In this document: positions 23,921 through 37,200 of the stretch, piece after piece
Layout: the number at the start of each line of letters is the position of its first letter
Position numbering within the stretch: position 1 is the stretch's first letter
Origin: Paragyromitra xinjiangensis
Lineage: Eukaryota; Ascomycota; Pezizomycetes; Pezizales; Discinaceae
NCBI GenBank assembly: GCA_038503065.1
Contig: JBCAMK010000005.1
Coordinates: 1,922,001 to 1,986,000 of the forward strand
Reading direction: 5' to 3'
DNA: 64,000 nucleotides
Notes under the pieces: model-generated
Told to the model about the DNA's origin: nothing
Databases searched by the model: none
The model's input: only the letters and a program-made list of their open reading frames with translations
Program-made: the position numbers and the translations under genes

Positions 23921-26900
23921 GTCTTCTTAAAACCTGGAGCGCCACGGGCTCATCCACGTAAGGGTAAAAGGAGGTAGAGTGATTATCGAGCAGCAAAGAG
24001 AGCCAGCAAGAAGAGAAAGTAAAAAGCAATCAAATCAAATGCAAGATAACAGAGAGCGCGAGGAAAGAATGCGCAGAGATGAGATGGGGGGTAGAGGAGT
24101 AGCGGGAGATGGATGAAAGTGATCACGGATAGTGGAGATGCTTTTAGTGGTGTTGACGTTGCTAAAATCCGGAGAGGTGTCGTTTGGTTTGACACCGGAA
24201 ATAAGGTCTGGATCCTACGCCTGTTTGCGAATTTCTAGGCATGTTTTACCCGGTCATGTTTCAACAACAAAAAGCATCCCAATCTCCATAAAACTTCTAC
24301 TGTAAGAAGAACTATAAGCAAAATTTATCTACTCCAAAAAACAAATCAAAAACCCCACAAACCAGATCCCCTTAAATCTTAGGCCGGCACAAATTAAACA
24401 CAAAACCCTAACCCTAGTTATAACTTACATACATGTATAATTACATGTCAACAGCTCGCCGAACTAAAGCTTCCAAATTTTTCACTATTGAATTTAAGTC
24501 TTCCTTACTTAATTACTCACCCCATACAACTTCATCACAATATATCCCGGGATTTTCTATTAGCCCGGAGAAATCTTGATACTGCGTATGACAATTCAAA
24601 AAAGCAAAGACAAAATACTGAACTCTCACGAGCCCATATAACTACGTAACATAGGCAGTAGGATGGGGATAGGCCCCCTTCCCACTCATGTTTAGTAAGA
24701 GCACGCCACAAGACCGAACAGCTGGTGCTCCTGCGCTGAGCAGCAAGGCTTTGATAGATGACCATTAGTTTCGTTAAGCCTACCAACGAGGAGAGGATAC
24801 CCTACTAGCACCATATTAGATATATAGATATAATATGACAACAGAAACAGTGACTAAATGACGAAGAAGATAAATTGACTAAATAAGACTAAGCCTTAAA
24901 CCACCGGTGACAGCTCCCAGTGCGCTCTAAAGCGCCTTCACCCTACAACTCTTACACTCTCCGGCCTTCAACACCCACGTTAAGAATAAGTAAATTGTGC
25001 CCAAAGCCTAGAAGTGCCCACAAAAAGCTTTCATTATCTCAATTGTAGAAAACAAGCTCCTGAAATCCTCTAGCCGTTAATCCTCCCATAGTCTTAAAAG
25101 GTCCATAGAGATACGTGTACTCACTCACTTTAATTCTAATATACCACAATAATACAGATAATTATAAGATCAGGATAGCGAGGGTCTTGAGAAAGTTCCT
25201 CTACCCAAGATTTATACCTCAAGCGTAGTTAGAACCCAAATTCCGGGCCACTTAGAGGGTCTTACGAGATTAATCACTGATATCCAAACCTTCAATTATC
25301 ATGATATTAGACACTATACTGACATATCCTTGCTCCTAACTCCTCGATATACAGTCTAAATTTATTGATATTCATAAAGTCGAACACCAATTATAGTTAT
25401 TAAATATATAGGGTTTATAACTAAGCCCGACCCAAAAACTATCTTAGTGCTCTTAATATTCCCTAGCCTTCTCGCAGTTCCAATCCTTTAGTAAGGTCTA
25501 GATTTTTGGGGAGCATTCGAGCTCCGCAGGAGCTGCTCTGAGTATATGCAGGGCCCCTTACTTGCACGTTGGACCGCCAAGCACACAGAGAAAACCTCCA
25601 CCGGTAGCTAGGCGAAAAACTTGAGCAAGCAACTTCGATATCTATTCATACGAACTCTTCTTAAAATGATATATCTTAAGTGGATATATATTCCCAATAA
25701 AGTAAATAATGAAAAAATTCTTTCAGAAGCCGATACCCCATATATACCGAGTGATCACCCATGACAAAAATTACTATGTAGTTTTGATTTCCCGGATTCC
25801 CCTGACATAGAGCTAAGTTATTTCGCCTGTCTCTCTACTAGCTCCAAAGGAATGAGCATACCAAAATCACTCGCTATGGTGATTCTAGAGTTACCTTGAC
25901 ACATGTGCCACATGTACAATAAGCTTATTATCTCTGACATGTACTATTATATACATCCCCTTAACCTAGACTATAAGCAGATATAGGACTCTTGAGGAGA
26001 GGACGCTATAATTGATTCAAACTGCTACATGTACTTAAGGTAAAACCAGCGAGTTCTTACTCAGTAGAGAAGCTTCAATAATTATTAAAGATTTACGTTT
26101 CGTCTAACCCATACTGCTAGGAGATTAATGCAACTAAAGCTTCTCCCATTCACTTCCCATATGCTTGGGATGCTTCTAAAACGAGCACATGAAAATTTAC
26201 AGATAGAAGGGATGCCAAGAATTCCTAACGGGTAGGGTTAGACATCCAGGGCAGGCCAATGGGCACGTCTGCAAACGTAAGCACCAAGGGCTCCGAAGGG
26301 ACATGACAGTCATATCCTACCACTAACGCAAAGCAACGAACACGGCGGCCTAGCTATGTAAAACAAACCAGGATTGAGGAATAGTGGTCAGGAGACGCCG
26401 AGGCGGGGGCTAGCTCTAGCTTGGCCATTTCACGAACAAAAACCACCCTACCAAAGAGCTACGTCTCGACGCATACACTCTCTGAATCCAGCATCTATAA
26501 GTTTTTATAACCCCAGAGTTATTTATGGCGAGACGCAGACTTCTGGGCTCGCGAGGCACGGTACCGAACCTGGCAGAGAAGGGTGGGGTGTGATGGGTAC
26601 CCAAACCCTCTAGATTCGGGCTTGTAATGATATGGGCTGTGCCAACAGTTTAGAACTTGACAAGAACGGAACTAATGAGTACCTGTATCGCTAGTGGGCC
26701 TGTCATTCTTCTTGGCCGAGGTCAGCATTGGAGCTATTAGGAAGTGATAGGTATAGGTTGGAGCAGGCTGGGTTTTGTGCTTAATGGCATTTTTTTCACG
26801 TACGCTAGGTACCCTAGAATGACCTGACTTTTATGAAATTGAAAAACTACAGAAGGATTATCAAAATTAGTTTGGGATGGAGTTATTCAAGGTTGAAATC

Positions 26901-27840
26901 TATGAGAGCTTGGCTGTAAAATTAGTTCAGTTTAGAGCCTATCACTTCAAAGATTTGAAATTCCGACACCAACGGAAACAATGAGACGACCCTACGCATC
27001 ATCTGCTGCTAGGCCATCATGAAATTCTCCGCAACCGGATGTTTCGAATGTTCTGCCAAGCCGGAGAGTGAATCAAATCCCTAAGTCTTGATACAGTAAC
27101 GTTCTTGCAGGATGCGGCTTCGCGAACAGAGCACATGTCGGAAGCCCAAGACCTGACCATGCATGTAATCCCTTCCAGCAGTGTCGCAAGCACTGACGAT
27201 GCTGTTTGGGCTATGTCTAGGGCGTAATATGCCGTCGATAACAACCCCGAGCGAGTTGGGTTCCAAACTATGTACTCGGCCAGAAACGATCCGATAACTA
27301 TACTAATTTGACCAGCGGCAGATGGGATGTTTAGTTCCAAGTAGTCGCGTCGGATTACGCGGAAAGGCCAATAAATACTACACCGGACACCCAGTCCACA
27401 CGGGGAGATGGGATTATTGGATGTTACAACTGCTTGAGCTGTTGTGTCACACCCCTTTATGCAAGCTTATTGATCCGAGACATTGGCGGAAGGTGAAAAG
27501 GGACGACTTTCCGGAACAACTGCGAACTTCATAGAATCGAACGACAATATCACGCAAATTTGGTTTCGAACACAAAATTTAATAGAACGAAATATTAGGG
27601 CTTTCTATTTCTAGGAAGTATTACACCCATTAAAAGCCAAGACCCATTACCCACCAGCCTTTCCAGGCCAAATTCATCCAGGAAAACCCAAACAAAGAAA
27701 GCATTATAGAAAACCCCCTTAAAATTGAACACGAAGAGATTTTATTTCACAAAAGACGCCATCATTCGCACAAAAAATCCTATGCTTAGACCCAGTATCG
27801 AGCGTATGGTATCAATAAATCGTCAACAAAAATTGTCGAT
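23921..27840. other. Large gene-poor AT-rich region, possible decayed element
   Basis: This 3.9 kb region has no gene I can support. The left 300 bp is the clathrin promoter. From about 24500 to 26300 the minus strand shows stretches of protein-like sequence broken every few tens of codons by stops, as in a decayed transposon or pseudogene; I could not assign a family. A two-unit CCCTAACCC telomere-like motif lies at about 24409, and TACATGTA palindromes at 24430 and 26026. Confidence 0.4.
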
Positions 27841-28179
27841 TTACAAAACCTATAGAATATCAAATGAGCTTCGTATTCGACACAAAAAAAAAAGAATGGG
27901 TTTGAGAATTCTTACCAAGGCAAGACCAGCAGCGACGACGGCTCCCAACATACCGCCAGAGACGGCGTTGTGGAAAGCGGCACCGGGTTCTGGAGTGCTA
28001 GAAGGTGTGGCGCTAGGAAGAGTGCCGTTGGTGGTACTGTAAAAGTTAGTATTAAGAATAAAAATCGACTGGTTAGGTAGAAACAGTCTAAACACATACC
28101 CGTTGCTAATAGTAGAGTTCTGAGCAGCAGCGGTGGCCACGAGAGCGGCAAGGGCAACAGCGACGATGTTGAACTGCAT
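27841..28179 (-). CDS. Small secreted GPI-anchored-type protein
   Basis: Three exons (28179-28100, 28036-27916, 27849-27841) give only 69 aa. A signal peptide (MQFNIVAVALAALVATAAAQ) is followed by a short Ser/Thr/Pro-rich linker with two N-glycosylation sites (NST near residue 21 and NGT near 32). The C-terminus has a small-residue site (SGG) and then a hydrophobic tail MLGAVVAAGLALVL: the layout of a GPI attachment signal. The last exon codes for just Val-Leu-stop and is reached by a GTAAGA donor and a TATAG acceptor. Reading through would instead add charged residues and spoil the tail, which supports the splice. Such mini GPI proteins are common, poorly characterised cell-wall or membrane-surface proteins of filamentous fungi. 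No specific function can be given. Confidence 0.75.
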
Positions 28180-30774
28180 TTTGATGGGTTTTTTGGAGGG
28201 TGTTTGTTTGTTTGTTTTTTGAGGGTAAAGAATACGAGATGGATTTCTGAGTGAACGAGTGTAGAATCGAAGAACGATTGTATGGGTTGAGTTGGTAGCG
28301 AGTGTTGAGGATGAAGAAGGAGGGAAAGGGGAGGAAGGTTGATGGGGGCCCAGTATTTATTAACATAAGCTAGAGTGTGCGCTGCCGCATCGGGCAGGGC
28401 CCCAGGAGAACTCTGGAAACTACCCACACCTACCCATCCAAACACACGCGGCCGCCCAACCGCACACGGAAAGTGGAGTGCAACTCGGGATTATCCTGAG
28501 CAGCTCCACCCCCAAGAAAGCAACCCCCATCTTAACAAGGAGGCTCTTCGCTGCTGCCCCCCGTGCCTGAAATTTCAGGGCGTGGATTGCCACACGCTTG
28601 CACACAGTAAGACGGGCAGCAGCTCAGCCTAGCTTGGAAAAGCGATCTTCAGAAGCTTGAAGCTCAAGACTTAAGAGGCCCAGCCTCGTTTACCGGGAGC
28701 GTAATTTCACTTGCCCATCATGTTGTCGCCAACCATCAGGAAATTCTGATCTTCTGAGGGCTTCTCGATTCAGACCAGGAAACCCAGCTCCCGTGTTAAA
28801 CGTTTAGTTATCTCCCAAAAATAGATTATCCAAGACATTAGGATGTTAACGGTGTTGATGGCGTCTTCTTTGCTCGGGTCAACACTTTCGCGTTGTTTTA
28901 TGCCGCACAGTCACAGACCGTAGATCAAAAAAGAGCGGTGGCTTACACGACACCAACCACTGGAATCCTTTGTTGCGCTGAGAATAAAGCAATAGCAGAG
29001 TGAGAAGTAAATCAGAACATGAGTTTAATTATTTTCCTACCTACCCAACTTCCTTCTTTTACTGTTGTAGAGGGCCTATTGATTTTTGCCGATACTTTAG
29101 CCGTCGGCGCATTTCTAAAAGCCTTACAGCAGCTTCTTGAATCGAGAAAAAAAATTGTATGGTGAGACATTACAGACAGCGATCTGGAACCCCTGCTCCT
29201 TGTTATCAATTTGGAGGCTGGAACAAGGACTTGGCAAACAAAAATAACCAGCCCTCATGGTAGCGGATAGGCGGCCATTTGGGCCTGATTGGTCTAGTTC
29301 TTATCATATCGCGGCAGGTCCGCCGATGAGTTGTGCAACGCGGTTCCTGATACCCCTCCCCTAACCCTCACAGTCAGTGCAGGTACTTTATCTCGTAGGT
29401 TACTTTAGCGGAATCTCCCTTACCCGTTTTGCTCACAGCACGTACATACAATTCATCAGGTTCTTTCGCAATTTTTCTCCACGCCTAGGATTTCAAACCA
29501 CTCCAGCGCAGCACTGGTAGGCATAAATCTTCGTTGATATTGTCGCGCGGTAAGCACAATGTATCTTAGCTCTTTCCCGATGAATTTGACAGGTCTTGAT
29601 CCGGTGCCACCACCGAACCACGAGCCTAGTCCTAAAATGGACTATTCTGTCTCTAGACATCGGACAATACTTGGGGTGTAAGGGACACATACTTCAAGTT
29701 GATGCGGGTAGACTAGGGCTTCAACGACGGCAGCAGGTTGATCTCACTTTTTTGAGGTCTCCGTCATAACAGACAGTCTGCAACCTATGACGATTGCTCA
29801 TTGTGCGCCTCTTGAGCGCACTAATTCTATGCGCTTTCGTATGGTCTGGAACAGTATCTGCTACGTTATCAGCGCGGTCTAGTTATCTACAGCACACTAC
29901 CCTACAACTACATGTGTGCGCTGTGCAGTTTTGATGCAAAGATATCACCCCCAAAAACCTACATGTATGTTATCAGAGCTGAGAGGAAAAGCAATCACTT
30001 TCACGATCGAAACAACATCCCGATAGATAGCTGCAGCTCACGAAATTTATCCTATGCTAATATTTAATTTTAAGAAATAATAAAATTTTCTATATATTCT
30101 ATTAGAGGAGTACCGCTGATCATGACTTCATAACGGGATCTTCATTGGCACCGGGTGAAGATTTTCATCAGCAGCAAGGCTGTGAGGAAAATTCATGCAA
30201 TAGGCGTTGGAAGACTGTAGTCTTGGCTGCGTGTACTAATGACATCAAAATAAACAAACAGAAGATAGTACGGGCAACGCGTACGTGTTAGGTTTAGATT
30301 ACGCATGTAAACAAAGCCTGGATAAGTATTGGGCTAAGTATGTAGTTATCTACTTTTATGCATACTCACCGGCGCCATATTTCCTTTGAACATCACGGAA
30401 AAATTACTCGAAGGGGTTTAGCAATGGCGGTATGGATAAGACTGAACCAGAACAATTTTGTATCATTTCTCACATCGAAGATTGCGATCACCGGGTGCGG
30501 CTTGTGATCCTGGGAACTTTCAAGCTGAAACTCGACTTCTCGCTCGGTTAGCAACTGTTTCAAGGCGAGTGATGAGTTGTGACCCCTGAATACATGTAGT
30601 AACATTCTTGTTAATCATCCCAGTGATAGGAAGAGAAGAGATGATGCCATAAATTTGCCATGTGAATTTCGGGAAGCTAAGCTGCGGGATTATTTACGAC
30701 TTGGTTACATGTAAGTGCGCACCTAAACCCTTCTGCGAGGATTGATAGTGCCAGGGCAATGATGGTCACTTCGT
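28180..30774. other. Gene-poor region upstream of the GPI protein and downstream of the pectate lyase
   Basis: The first 250 bp hold the GPI gene leader (TTTG repeats near 28203) and CT-rich promoter. Beyond that I see no coding sequence. TACATGTA occurs at 29960, 30591 and 30706. The remainder is unremarkable mixed sequence. Confidence 0.45.
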
Positions 30775-32371
30775 TCACACAAGTGAGTTGATATAGTTCT
30801 CGATATTAGTATACCCATTTCCGAAAGAGTAGCCCGCTGCATCATTCACGGCTGGGTTCAAGCCGTGTGCGGTCTCCCATGCATCAGGCATACCGTCCTG
30901 AAAGAAGAAAAAGTCAGAATTTTCCATCCATCAAGGAATAATAGAGGACTGCCTACCTTGTCAGTATCAGTGGGAGCGGTTCCGCTTGCTACAGTTCCAG
31001 CCCCCGAAAATGGAGAGGTATTCTCGTTCGTCAATATTTGCCCGAGGGCTCCAAGAGACTGCAGCTCCTGGATATATCTCGTATCTACACTATCCCTAAC
31101 CTTGGAGGCCCCAGCACCGGATACAATAGTCTGGAACAGATTTGAAGTTGGGCTTAACACGGTAGTAACTGTGGGATATGCGTAGCGAGAGGTCACGAAT
31201 TGGACAGTGGTGTATTCAGATTCTGGAATGAGTGTTGGGTTGAGGACACCATCAAGGTTAAGGTCTTGGTAATTGTTTGCGGCATAAACGTTGAAATTCA
31301 GGTTGCCGCGGGTGAAGGGGGCGATGGTGGTGGAAGGGCCGCTGATAAAAAGGTTGGAAACGATGTTTGCATCTTTTTTTTAGAGAGTAAGCTTGACCAC
31401 TCTTTACAGTTTATGGGTGTAACGGTCTTACAAGATGCACCATCAGAGTCTCCGAGGATATAACCTCCCCCACCACCCCAGTTGTAGATAACGTTATTGA
31501 TGAACTTCGTTTGTCAATTCTTTGATCTCAGGCCCTATAGGATCCGGAGTATCTGTCGGCCAACATACCTCGTTCACACCCTTAACCTTTGGATTCCTTG
31601 TGTGATTGTCGATATACAGCGAGCGAATAATGCTCACTCCCCCATCAGTCTGGATCAATCCTCCGCAAGAATGAGTTTGTAGACCCATTGCAATCATCGA
31701 GTTCTGGATCGTAATGTTGATCGCCTCCTCTCCGCTGATGCTAAAGTTCTCGTCACGACCCCAGGAAACAGAGACCTGTGTCATCAATTAGCATACAGTA
31801 AAGCTACCGATCCGAGTTCCAATTAGGGAGATACGTATGTATCTATGTAGAACTCGCGGTTGGATATTAAGCTTACATGGTCAAAAATCATATCATGACC
31901 TTCCGCAATCCCTACTGCGTCCTTTCCACTATCTCCACCGCTGCCCATCCGGAAGCGTATGTATCGAACGATCACATGATCAGCATTTGAGAAGGAAACG
32001 CCGTTTCCATATACAGTGATGCCGCCCTAAGAAAAGTTTATTAGCTAATAAGGTCCTTAACCCCTCTGAACAAACATTAATCTACTCACCCCCGGCGCTG
32101 TCTGCCCAGCAATGGTTTGATGGCTTTTAAACACCAACCTCGTGTCAATATTAATCACTCCACCAACCGCAAATACTACCGTCCTATTTGAAACACTGAT
32201 AGCATCCCTAAGTGATCCTGTACCACTGTCGTTTAGATTCGTGACGATGTATACTGGTCCTCCGCGGCCGCCGGTGGACTGCGCTCCGAAGCCTTCAGCG
32301 CCTGGGAAGGCAACAAGGGCTTGCACTGTACATAGACAGAGGGAAAGGAGTAATGCTGTGAAAGACCTCAT
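30775..32371 (-). CDS. Secreted pectate lyase-like polysaccharide lyase (beta-helix)
   Basis: The start at 32371 gives a signal peptide ([20 protein letters not shown]) followed by [35 protein letters not shown] and the [10 protein letters not shown] motif, the opening of PL1-type pectate lyases. Later exons carry [45 protein letters not shown] and [10 protein letters not shown], all beta-helix rungs. The C-terminus reads [20 protein letters not shown] and ends with [13 protein letters not shown], a calcium-binding thrombospondin type 3-like tail frequent in bacterial pectate lyases. At least five exons are needed. An in-frame codon at 32431 would add residues before the signal peptide and is less likely. 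It probably cleaves de-esterified pectin outside the cell by beta-elimination. The substrate has not been shown by the sequence. Confidence 0.88.
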
Positions 32372-34288
32372 TCTTTTTCTCTTCAAAAGCCGAGTAGTTC
32401 CGCCGAATGGAATATAGACCAAAGAATCCACAGCTTCTCGGCGAGTTTATATACATCTTTGGTTTCCGCTCCGTAGCCTTCTACTTCTCCGACGATGGGT
32501 CATTTATCCAATCAATTAGGGTATTAAAATTTCATTCTTCATGGAATTTAGCGGTCGAAATTTCCGCGGTTCCGGTCGGATACTAGTTCGTAGTGTCGAA
32601 GAAGCATTGACTGAAGAGCATCGCAGTTCCTCTCTGGGATAACCCGAAATGTGGAGAAGAAGAAAAAACTTGAGCCCTACAGTGATTGGCGCCGTTGGGG
32701 GGTGTATCGGGTTGATTGTTGCCGAGTGGTCCTCTGATGACCCGGGCACCGAAGCTATATAGAAACAGTGCCTAGGCCTAGGTTTAGTGTGAGTAAGGTG
32801 ATCTTATGTTGCGATTTGTTCGATTGTAACGTAGATTGAGCATGTGTAATAGTAATGTTTTATTTCGGTTAGTGAGAAGTTGGAATAAGAGGTAAGGAAC
32901 AATAGTTGTGAAATTTACACCTTGCCAAGAATAGTTGAGTTTCTAGTTATGAATTGTGAGTGCGGCCCGTACTGCCTATTGTTTTTTTCTGGGCGGTAAT
33001 TCCTTGTGAGGTTTCACAGTCAGGGATAAGAAGTCTAGCATAACTAGCCCTGAAAAGTTGAGTGATCATGATGGAAAGTCAGCATTAGGGTTTCTCCTAG
33101 AGAAGATCTGCATGTTTAGTCACTGATATATCTTACCCGCCCGTTGCGCTGTTGTGATTTACACGTATTTGAAATAGGCTTCTCAACGGGTATTGATAGG
33201 TGGGGGCTGTTAAAGATTCTAGAAGACGTGGGAAGTCTATATATTTGGGCCTTTTCTAGAGTTATAATAGTCAATCAATCAAATTCTCTCTATTCTCACT
33301 TCTCGAACCCCTATTTTACAACAATGCCTAGGGAAATAACGTCGAGTGATACTCTATGATCCTTCCGATCGCACAATAGTGGGTGGTGTACATGTTATAG
33401 GTATCATGTTCGCTGAATCGGTACCCGGCAAGATTTACCCCAGTGCACCCTTGCTTAACATAAATTCTGGCAGTGATTTCAACCCAGGAGCTGACCTTAC
33501 CAGTGGCGTTACTACCCTTGTCAAAGTATGGGTCTGCATGAAAGTAACTCTTGTCTTAAAAGTAGCCTTCGCTAAGGAATATTTTCGACCATGATTCATT
33601 CTCTTGTCACCTCCTACCTTCAATTATCCTGTATCATATCTCGCAAATTTTTGTACTTCCCCATATTCGAATTTCATCCCAGGGAAAAGCCCCTTACTCT
33701 AAGGGGCTGCGGGTATGTAATAGCTGTAGATAGCTTAGATGTTATTAACACTGGTACAAGACTGTGCGCTAGTTATATGAGGTAAGGCATACTCTAAAAG
33801 TGAGGAGGTGGGCACTGGCCCGTGGTCGCTAGCCTTTAGGCACCTTATATCCCTACTATCTTTCGCATGCATTGCCTTCCCTTGTTTCAATAGCTTTCTC
33901 ATTCCATCTTTGTGCTTGGCTATCTTTAGTGGGTAAACGGTTTCTATCTCAAATTATTTACTTTTCGAAGGTTTCGGACCAAGCAGTGGGGCCAGAAGTT
34001 GGGTGTAAGATGAACGTAGCGAGTCTAGAACCAATTTCTCGTGCTATATATCATTCTTATCCATTACCGAGGGGCTGGGGCAAATGAATTTCTGGCACAA
34101 CCTGTATTGGAATCAAATCATAACGTTTTACGTCTCAAAAAAACCCCCCCAGATCCCCCTGAGAGAATAGAGTACAGGTTAAAAAACGGTGAAAAGTAAT
34201 AGGGATGCGATATAAAGAATGATCAAAAAAACTTCACTTTTAGTTCAAGCCCCCGTATGGATGAAGGATGCCCATTTGATAGGTTGCC
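32372..34288. other. Intergenic between pectate lyase promoter and TPR-CHAT 3' end
   Basis: This 1.9 kb region holds the pectate lyase promoter on the left and the 3' end of the TPR-CHAT gene on the right. No gene was seen. Short ORFs on the plus strand near 33.1-34.1 kb lack conserved features. Confidence 0.45.
32446..32453 (-). promoter_or_regulatory. TATA box of the pectate lyase gene
   Basis: TATATAAA on the minus strand lies about 75 bp upstream of the chosen ATG, at normal spacing. It supports the start at 32371. Confidence 0.5.
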
Positions 34289-37200
34289 TTAAATTTGTCT
34301 TCGTAGCTTCTTGACAGCAAGGTGGAATGCGACGCTGACTTTCCCATGATCTTTGCTCCCCTCGCCATCAAACAGGAAGCTATAAAAGTTGCTCGCAACT
34401 TGACGACAAGCGATATCGTCCGACGTCCACAGTGTAGCAAGTACGTGACTAAATCCGGCAAGCTGAAATCCGCTAGCAATGTGGATTGATTCGTCGGCCA
34501 GAGCGACCGAAGAATTGTCGGCAGTACAACAGGCCGAAAGGTATGCCAGCTGCGCATCTTTGAGGTTCACGTTGGATATAGTTCTAACCGTTAATCTGCC
34601 ATCTTGAACTATTCCAGACTCTAAGTTACTGCCTTTAAGCAGGCGCAAATAGCTATTTGAGGGGTTTTTGCTCTCGGATACACCGTGGCAAGCGAAATGA
34701 ATGGCGTGGTATAACGGAAGCTTCTCAAGGACCTCAGTAGTGTTTGGGCCGTCCAATCGATTCGGAATAACTTTTCCTTTGACCACACTGGTAATTTCTT
34801 CTGCCTCTTGTGTAGCATTTTTAAGCCCCCCACCTCTTCTTTTGCTAAGGTTTGTGGGCATAGTGACTAGAAGAAGGCGGGAGTCTGGCCTACTGAGTAA
34901 CTCTAGTTTCTTCTGACGGGCGTACGAAAGAGCTTTAATGGTTGGAATGTAGGATGAGATGACTCGATCCAAGGTATTGCGTCCCGGTATTGAGTTGGAA
35001 GAATAGTCGCCAGCTGCGTGGAAAGGCGCTATGGCAAGTGGCCCTACGCCAATCCACCAAATACGGGTTAAGTTGCTACCATCAACTACAGTGTCGAATT
35101 GTAATTCTCTGAGGACTGGTTCTACAGCTACATCCCACAGCCAAAGAAGAAGTTCCTCCATTCCCTCGTTTCTTTGTATATATGTGGAGTGTTTGCCTCG
35201 ACTTAGCTCTTGAGCTAGCTGTCCCATCCGCTTATTAGCGTCCTCATACAATAGCCGTGGAAGTGACAGTGCTTTGATCGTGGAATTCGTCACAATTATA
35301 GCATCACTTCGATATGTGGTGCTATTGAAGATAACAATTGAACCTTCTCTTACTATAGCCTTGAGGTCTTCTGAAGGGGGTGGAAGTTGAAACCCTTCGA
35401 AGCTAGGTAATTGCCGGATATGAGCTAGTATTTCTTCCATTTCATCAACTGCTTGAAGGCGCCGGCGCCGGCTATGCTGATCGATAGACTTGTAGTCTCC
35501 TTCCGAGTCTTTTATTTTGGCCAAGGGAGAGTCAATCTCGATGCGGAGACGGTTGAATCTGTTGAATACGTCCGGACTCTTTATTCGAAGCTCCGAGAGG
35601 TCGCTCCTACAATCAATGGTGGAGCCCATGATGATTCCCCGACCAAGTTCTAGTAACTTGAGGCAGTGAGATGCCTCCACTCCTGCCTGCAAGGCTACAG
35701 AAACAGCTTCTGCTGCAAGTCGGGTAAAAGCGGACAACATATACTCTTGATCATCTCGACCCAAAATCCGCGGGCTTACTTTTGGGAGCATTTTGACAGC
35801 ACCTTCAAGAAAATATCTTGATTCTTGCCAACTTTGAATAGAGGCTAGAAGCCTACCAGCCTCAAGAGCACCGCGGATACGGTATCGCGGCGGTGGCATC
35901 TCGCAATGCCAAGCGGAGGAGCAAATTTGAAGGGTGTGATGGAAGTTTTCGGGAGAATGTGTCTGTAAATATCTTGAATTCAGGAAATTGGCTAGGTTGT
36001 TCAATTCGAATGCTCGGTTGGGGTGGTCAAGGGAGGTTGCTGCCACTACCTCTTTACCTGTCCTGATGGCTTGGTCAAGGTCGCTCAGGGCCCCCAACAG
36101 TTCGTACCGGCTGTGAAAGCAGATGGCTAAACAGCTCAATCTGCTTGCCCGATCAGGGTGGTCAAGTGGGGTCGCTGCTACTGCATTTTCACCATTTTCA
36201 ATAGCTTGCTCAAGGTCATCCAAGGCCCCTAGCTGCCTGTACCTGCTATGGAAGTAGTCGGTTAGGCCGTCCAATACGGCTGCTCGATCGGGGTGGTCGA
36301 GGGGGTATGCTGCTCTTGCATCTTCACCTCTCTTGATAGCTTGCTCAAGATCATTTAAGATTCCCAACCGCTTGTATCTGCTGTGAAGGTAGTTGGCTAT
36401 ATTGGCCAATCCGCCTGCTCGTTCGGGGAGGTCCAGAGGGTATGCTGCTACTGCACCTTCACCTTGCCTGATGGCCTGCTCAAGGTCGTCCAGGGCTCCT
36501 AATCGCTCGTACCTACTATGAAAGTAGCTGGCGAGGTTGCTCAATCGACCTGGCCGATCGGGGTGGTCGAGAGAAGTTGCTGCCACTGCATCTTCGCCCC
36601 TCCTAATGGCCCACTCAAGGTCGCCTAGGGTTCCTAACCGTTGATACTTGCTGTGAAAGTAGATGGCCAGGTTGTTCAATTTAGCTGCTTGATGGAAGTG
36701 GTTGGAAGAGATTACTGCCACTGCATCTTCACCCCTTCTAATGGCTTGCTCGAGGTCGTCCAGGGCTCCCAAGCGTACATACATGCTATGAAAATAGCTG
36801 GCTAGGTTGCTTAATTTGCCTGATCGGCCAGGATGATCGAATGGGTATGTTGCCACTGCATCTTCACATCTTCTGATGGCTTGCTTAAGGTCCTCTAGGG
36901 TCCCCAAGCGCGTATACTTGCTATAAAGGCAGCTAGCTAAGGTCCCCAATGCCTCTGCTCGATTGGGGTGATCGAAGGGAAGTGCTGCTATTCCATCTTC
37001 ACCCCGCTTGATGGCCTGTTCAAGGTCTTCTAGCAAGCCTAATCGCTTATACCTGCTGTGAAAGTAGCTGGTTGAGTTTATCAATGCGGTTGCTCGTTCA
37101 GGGTGATCTAGAGGGTATGCTGCCACCGCATCTTCACCTGCCCTAATGGCTTGCTCAAGGTCGTTCGGGGTTCCCAGCCGCCCATGCCTGCTGAGAAGGC

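Noticed and set aside
26374..26613. 79-codon ORF in the gene desert
   Set aside because: Isolated, with no family features; it probably reflects chance in a locally GC-richer patch.
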